DNA from: an uncultured Clostridia bacterium
Lineage (GTDB): Bacteria; Bacillota; Clostridia; Peptostreptococcales; Anaerovoracaceae
Assembly (NCBI GenBank): GCA_934255135.1
Contig: CAKQMV010000020.1
Coordinates: 1 to 8,234 of the forward strand
DNA: 8,234 bases
Direction: 5' to 3'
A model generated the notes under the pieces. That model was not told the DNA's origin. It made no database searches and was given only the letters and a program-made list of their open reading frames with translations. The position numbers were made by a program, and so were the translations under genes. Positions 6,072-8,234 of the stretch are shown here, piece by piece; position 1 is the first letter of the stretch, and the number at the start of each line of letters is the position of its first letter.

Positions 6072-6482
6072 CTATTTCTCTTTAATGTAATTCTGCCTCT
6101 CCTGCGGGGCGGACACGATTTCTTTGAGCCATTTTTTGGCCCCATCAATAATCTCGACAATCTCATCGTGATCCGATTTGAAATTCGCATTGTAGCGAAT
6201 CGTCGTCGACCATGAAGTCAGCTCGTCATCCTTGTCCCTGATCCAGTCAGGGTAGGGCAGTCCATACTCATCCATATCCTTAGAAAGCTCTGTGATATTG
6301 TGAGTCAGATTTGCCTTGTGACCGCTCTTGGCAATCACAGCTTTCATTATTTTCTCAACAGCCTGCTGCGTGTGATAGGCCGCACTGTTCTGCATCAGCT
6401 CATCATTCGCCTCATTCAGAACCAGCATCGCAACCTTAAGATCATTTCCTGCAAGCCGGAGAAGTCCATCCCATCTATCCAT
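6072..6482 (-). CDS. HEPN-domain protein, partner of the MNT fusion
   Basis: A 136-residue helical protein of the HEPN superfamily, the presumed toxin-like partner of nucleotidyltransferases. The diagnostic second-helix segment is AAYHTQQAVEKIMKAVI (34-50), and LTHNITELSKDM (59-70) is the usual following turn and helix. The RX4-6H motif needed for RNase activity in toxic HEPN proteins is not evident; the nearest arginine segment reads RYNANFKSDH (96-105), with eight residues between Arg and His. Many HEPN proteins beside MNT genes lack the motif, so this may be a non-nucleolytic or ligand-binding member. ATG overlaps the preceding TGA by 1 nt (TGATG), so the two proteins should be made in near-equal amounts and probably form a complex. 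Last gene of the operon, ending at the shared hairpin. Confidence 0.85.
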   Translation of the reverse strand: MDRWDGLLRLAGNDLKVAMLVLNEANDELMQNSAAYHTQQAVEKIMKAVIAKSGHKANLTHNITELSKDMDEYGLPYPDWIRDKDDELTSWSTTIRYNANFKSDHDEIVEIIDGAKKWLKEIVSAPQERQNYIKEK

Positions 6483-6985
6483 CAGACAAGCCCCTCGCCC
6501 TTTCTGTAAATCAGAAGACCATCGTTTCTCACCGCATGAAAAACACTGTTGTGGTCTCTGCTCTCTCTTTCAAAATCCTCATGGCTGATTGTCAGAAGAT
6601 CAAGCGCACGTCTCGGAGCATGAATCATCTTACGCCTGTCCTCCCTCGTGATGTTGTCGCCAACCGCACACACATCGAGGTCGCTATCCGGTCTGCAGTA
6701 GCAGGTCACCGCACTGCCAAAAACCCACAGCTCATCGACAGATTCCGGCATCGCGTCAAGCACCTTCTTAAGGTCATCCTGCTTAAGATCACTCACTCGC
6801 TCGTAATTCTTATCAGGCTCCGTGCATGTCGTAAGGTCAAAAGGAATCCCTTTCTTAAGTGCAACCTGTCTGAAGTAGATGCTTATAGCTTCGTCCGTGC
6901 TGATCCCGAGCCTCTCAAAAACACGCTCCGCGTCCCTGGCGATAGCTGCATCTACTCTCGCATGTATAATAGTTTTATTAATCAT
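6482..6985 (-). CDS. RelB/DinJ antitoxin domain fused to MNT nucleotidyltransferase
   Basis: A 167-residue two-domain protein. Residues 1-52 have the ribbon-helix-helix pattern of RelB/DinJ antitoxins: TIIHARVDAAIARDAERVFERLGIS, then EAISIYFRQVALKKGIPFDL, closely following the DinJ layout ending in IPFDL. Residues 66-165 are a minimal nucleotidyltransferase: LWVFGSAV, G90-S91, ten residues, then D102-x-D104 within RPDSDLDV, a third acid at D129 (RALDLLTIS), and a C-terminal helix (VFHAVRNDGLLIY). Active-site acids are intact. Such MNTs pair with HEPN proteins and in known cases modify or neutralise them. The N-terminal domain suggests DNA binding and autoregulation of its own operon. The start follows the preceding stop with zero spacing (TAAATG); AAGGTGG inside the upstream gene serves as its ribosome binding site. 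The fused arrangement is the unusual point. Confidence 0.9.
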   Translation of the reverse strand: MINKTIIHARVDAAIARDAERVFERLGISTDEAISIYFRQVALKKGIPFDLTTCTEPDKNYERVSDLKQDDLKKVLDAMPESVDELWVFGSAVTCYCRPDSDLDVCAVGDNITREDRRKMIHAPRRALDLLTISHEDFERESRDHNSVFHAVRNDGLLIYRKGEGLV

Positions 6986-7357
6986 TTATTTGTCCACCTT
7001 TCGAGGTAAAGTTGCCTCATAACTCATATCAAGAAGCATCCTGATCTTATCATCTGGAGCACTGCCATCGAGTGCAACTGAAATCCAATATGATTTATTC
7101 ATATGATATCCTGGGAAGAAACCTTTCTCTTTAAGTAGCGAGCCAAGAAGGAACTGGTCATACTTAAAATTGACAACATCAATCAGTTCATTGCCTTGCA
7201 GCCCAAGCTTGTTTCTAGGAACATCCATAATGAGTGCAAACCATTTCTTGTTGCTATCGTGGCGGAACACCTCGTGCTTGGGACTTCGCATCCAGGGATG
7301 ATCAGCAGTCACGCCATAATTCTCTTTAATCAAAGCTTTCAATTCTTGCCTGTTCAT
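6986..7357 (-). CDS. MmcQ/YjbR-family protein
   Basis: A 123-residue single-domain protein of the MmcQ/YjbR (CyaY-like fold) family, often annotated as DNA-binding but of unproven function. Readable landmarks: an N-terminal helix (MNRQELKALIKENYG), the RHDSNKKWFALIMDVPRNKLGL core strands (33-53), VVNFKYDQFLLGSLLKEKGFFPGYHMNKSYWISVALDG (61-98, the conserved G-Y-H-M-N-K-x-x-W motif), and a final helix (DDKIRMLLDMSYE). ATG is preceded by GCAGGAGT about 8 nt upstream. As first gene of the operon it directly abuts the antitoxin-MNT fusion; whether it takes part in the toxin-antitoxin function or is a passenger is not visible in the sequence. Confidence 0.9.
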   Translation of the reverse strand: MNRQELKALIKENYGVTADHPWMRSPKHEVFRHDSNKKWFALIMDVPRNKLGLQGNELIDVVNFKYDQFLLGSLLKEKGFFPGYHMNKSYWISVALDGSAPDDKIRMLLDMSYEATLPRKVDK

Positions 7358-7388
7358 AATGTTAAAACTCCTGCGGATTATTTCTTAT

Positions 7389-7424
7389 GAAAATTATGCT
7401 TCCCAATATGCTCGTCAATATGCT
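7389..7424 (-). repeat. Three 12-bp direct repeats in the operon leader
   Basis: Three consecutive 12-bp units on the - strand read AGCATATTGACG, AGCATATTGGGA and AGCATAATTTTC (spanning 7424 to 7389). They lie between the -10 box and the MmcQ start, in the presumed 5' leader. A phased, tandem arrangement just downstream of a promoter is typical of an operator for a ribbon-helix-helix repressor, and the operon encodes one. The link to that protein is inference. Confidence 0.6.
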
Positions 7425-7434
7425 TCCTGCTTTA

Positions 7435-7462
7435 ATTATAGTTTGCTTCCGCAAAATCGCAA
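7435..7462 (-). promoter_or_regulatory. Promoter of the MmcQ/antitoxin-MNT/HEPN operon
   Basis: On the - strand TTGCGA (7462-7457), a 16-bp spacer and a perfect TATAAT (7440-7435) form a sigma-70/sigma-A promoter about 78 bp before the MmcQ ATG. The -35 matches consensus at 4 of 6 positions. Confidence 0.6.
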
Positions 7463-7539
7463 ATACAAAAGTGGACTTGAACCACACATAATTCTGATTC
7501 ATAGCTCTTGTCTTGAAATAATATGAAACCATTCACATT

Positions 7540-8006
7540 CATTAATTGAAGGTGCATACGATTGTCGAATTCCCGTAGTTCGTCTGCCAAAATGCCGACA
7601 ATAACTATGTTTTTTATGAGTTCGTATGCCGAAAAGCAGACAATGGTACTAATAAAGAAATATCATCTGCCGCGGGAAACTCACTTGGATTAATCATAAT
7701 GCAGATGATTCATATCATTCCCACCATTCGTCTGCGTTTTAAGCAGAAAATCGCAGACGAATGCGTGATAACCTACAATAAATCTACGACTTATATATAT
7801 CACAGAACTTTATGACCGCAGACGATTTATATTTTTGGCATTAAACATCTGTATTTCGGCAGACGAGTTTCTCAAAAGGCTTGTAATGTCTGCATTTCAG
7901 CAGATGAATCATAAACACCAAAGAATCATCTGCCGCAAAGGAGGGTATGGATTTCGAGAACAGATGCACATGCAGATTATGCAGTTGGAGTTTGCGAATC
8001 GTCTGC
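7540..8006. repeat. Array of ~41-bp-phased 22-bp inverted repeats
   Basis: Consensus half-sites TCGTCTGC and GCAGACGA with a 6-nt centre (often ATTTCG or CGAAAA). Both-half dyads are at 7580-7601, 7622-7643, 7845-7866 and 7886-7907. Single clear half-sites are at 7554-7561, 7663-7670, 7701-7708, 7818-7825, 7926-7933, 7972-7979 and 7999-8006. A compound site with a perfect 12-bp inverted repeat is at 7725-7736/7752-7763. Taking the dyad start for each, positions run 7540, 7580, 7622, 7663; 7687, 7728; 7804, 7845, 7886, 7926; 7958, 7999, giving steps of 40-42 within each run. The 19-bp stretches between dyads are mostly not conserved. This is not a CRISPR: the repeated part is short, palindromic and degenerate. 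Possible roles: cooperative operator array, centromere-like or iteron site, or a selfish intergenic repeat. Confidence 0.75.
7923..7962 (+). repeat. 40-bp direct repeat, first copy
   Basis: Identical to 7996-8035 except at one base (A7928 versus G8001). It contains a TCATCTGCCGC half-site of the array followed by AAAGGAGGGTATGG, which resembles a ribosome binding site and start, but with only 2 nt between AGGAGG and ATG. Confidence 0.85.
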
Positions 8007-8035
8007 CGCAAAGGAGGGTATGGATTTCGAGAACA
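7996..8035 (+). repeat. 40-bp direct repeat, second copy
   Basis: Second copy, 73 bp after the first (33-bp spacer holding another half-site). From its ATG (8020) a 24-codon frame runs to TAA 8092-8094; the Shine-Dalgarno spacing is too short and I do not call it a gene. The near-identity implies a recent duplication compared with the degenerate dyads around it. Confidence 0.85.
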
Positions 8036-8053
8036 TAGGTGCAATCAGCGCAC

Positions 8054-8098
8054 GGGGATTACTGAACCCCGCGCGGGGGTTGTCTGGTGTATAACCAG
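8054..8098 (+). other. Chain of small GC-rich hairpins
   Basis: CCCCGCGCGGGG (8067-8078) is a perfect palindrome; its first half can alternatively pair with CGGGG at 8053-8057. CTGGT (8084-8088) pairs with ACCAG (8094-8098). The alternation could reflect a structured RNA or leader, but no family is recognised. Confidence 0.4.
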
Positions 8099-8108
8099 CG
8101 CATAGTAA

Positions 8109-8139
8109 AAGACGGCTGCCGCATAGGCCGAGCCGTCTT
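8109..8139 (-). terminator. Hairpin, probable - strand terminator
   Basis: AAGACGGCT (8109-8117) and AGCCGTCTT (8131-8139) are perfect inverted copies, with an inner GCC/GGC pairing (8118-8120 with 8126-8128). On the - strand the stem is followed by TTTT, the intrinsic-terminator pattern, which would serve a gene entering from the right. On the + strand no T-run follows. Confidence 0.55.
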
Positions 8140-8157
8140 GAACTTCAAACATTTATT

Positions 8158-8234
8158 GGCTCTGTGTCAACTTTGGGGGTAAACACTACCCTTTGCTGGT
8201 TCTGGGGAAAAACGGAAAAGAGTAAAAAAACGCT
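8158..8234. mobile_element. Possible ISL3-type insertion sequence end
   Basis: GGCTCTGTGTCAACTTTGGG at 8158 resembles the terminal inverted repeats of ISL3-family elements (GGCTCT..GTCAA..) as I remember them. The following 57 bp are non-coding, as expected before a transposase gene. No transposase is visible in the window and the other end is absent, so this is a tentative call. If it is correct, the 8 bp before it (8150-8157, CATTTATT) would be the target duplication. Confidence 0.3.

Larger units (their letters stand above)
7463..8157. other. Gene-free region holding repeats and hairpins
   Basis: About 700 bp upstream of the toxin-antitoxin-like operon with no convincing gene. Open frames near 7835-8044 on both strands have no ribosome binding site and mainly translate the inverted repeats. 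The region is dominated by the phased dyads listed separately, the 40-bp duplication, and GC-rich hairpins at its right end. Confidence 0.7.

Noticed and set aside
7736..7751. Integron attC site
   Set aside because: The 12-bp arms lack the R/L box arrangement and GTT core sites, and no integrase is present.
7540..8035. CRISPR array
   Set aside because: The repeated unit is a short, degenerate palindrome with missing halves and the nearly identical 40-bp copies number only two; no cas genes are present.
7835..8044. Open frames on both strands through the dyad array
   Set aside because: They translate the inverted repeats, overlap each other on opposite strands and have no well-placed ribosome binding site or recognisable domain.
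8020..8094. 24-codon ORF after the second 40-bp repeat
   Set aside because: AGGAGG is only 2 nt from the ATG, the frame is tiny and runs through palindromes, and the first copy of the same start leads into an unrelated frame.
8053..8139. tracrRNA-like hairpin series
   Set aside because: There is no CRISPR repeat or cas9 in view to provide an anti-repeat match, so the likeness is only in hairpin number.

Overview
The window looks like a piece of a low-to-moderate GC Gram-positive anaerobe chromosome, probably a member of the Clostridia. The grounds are strong AGGAG-type ribosome binding sites, an M18 aminopeptidase and GNAT pair of clostridial type, a P27-type phage terminase fragment, and a RelB/DinJ plus HEPN/MNT toxin-antitoxin-like operon. 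The taxonomic reading is inference from protein character, not a database match.

Layout. (1) Positions 1-1620 are the 3' portion of a group II intron. It carries an intact 420-residue reverse transcriptase/maturase, then ribozyme domains V and VI, with the 3' splice boundary at 1620; the 5' end lies before the window. (2) Positions 1621-2542 are a phage-like remnant in which the intron sits. It holds two very small hydrophobic ORFs, an XRE-type helix-turn-helix protein, two GNRA-loop hairpins, and a P27-family terminase small subunit that loses family resemblance after about 61 residues. A 27-bp imperfect direct repeat (1621-1647 and 2474-2500, 23/27 identical) brackets this remnant; its first copy starts exactly at the intron 3' boundary. 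(3) Positions 2543-3070 hold no gene but are rich in TTTC-N-GAAA dyads, including a duplicated block about 333 bp apart. (4) Positions 3071-6015 are a chromosomal block on the + strand: a GNAT acetyltransferase and an M18 aminopeptidase in tight tandem, then a three-helix membrane protein of unknown function, ending in a hairpin shared with the convergent operon.

(5) Positions 6072-7357 are a three-gene operon on the - strand with 0- and 1-nt junctions: an MmcQ/YjbR-family protein, a fusion of a RelB/DinJ antitoxin-type domain to a minimal nucleotidyltransferase (MNT), and a HEPN protein. A good promoter (7435-7462) and three 12-bp direct repeats (7389-7424) precede it, as expected of an autoregulated toxin-antitoxin unit. 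(6) Positions 7463-8157 contain no convincing gene. They hold a striking array of degenerate 22-bp inverted repeats, consensus TCGTCTGC-N6-GCAGACGA, most phased about 41 bp apart between 7540 and 8006. A nearly perfect 40-bp duplication and a chain of GC-rich hairpins follow. (7) From about 8158 the sequence resembles the terminal inverted repeat of an ISL3-type insertion sequence leaving the window.

The two least ordinary items are the phased inverted-repeat array and the RelB/DinJ-MNT fusion paired with a HEPN protein that lacks the usual RNase motif. Both would need comparative searches to establish novelty.
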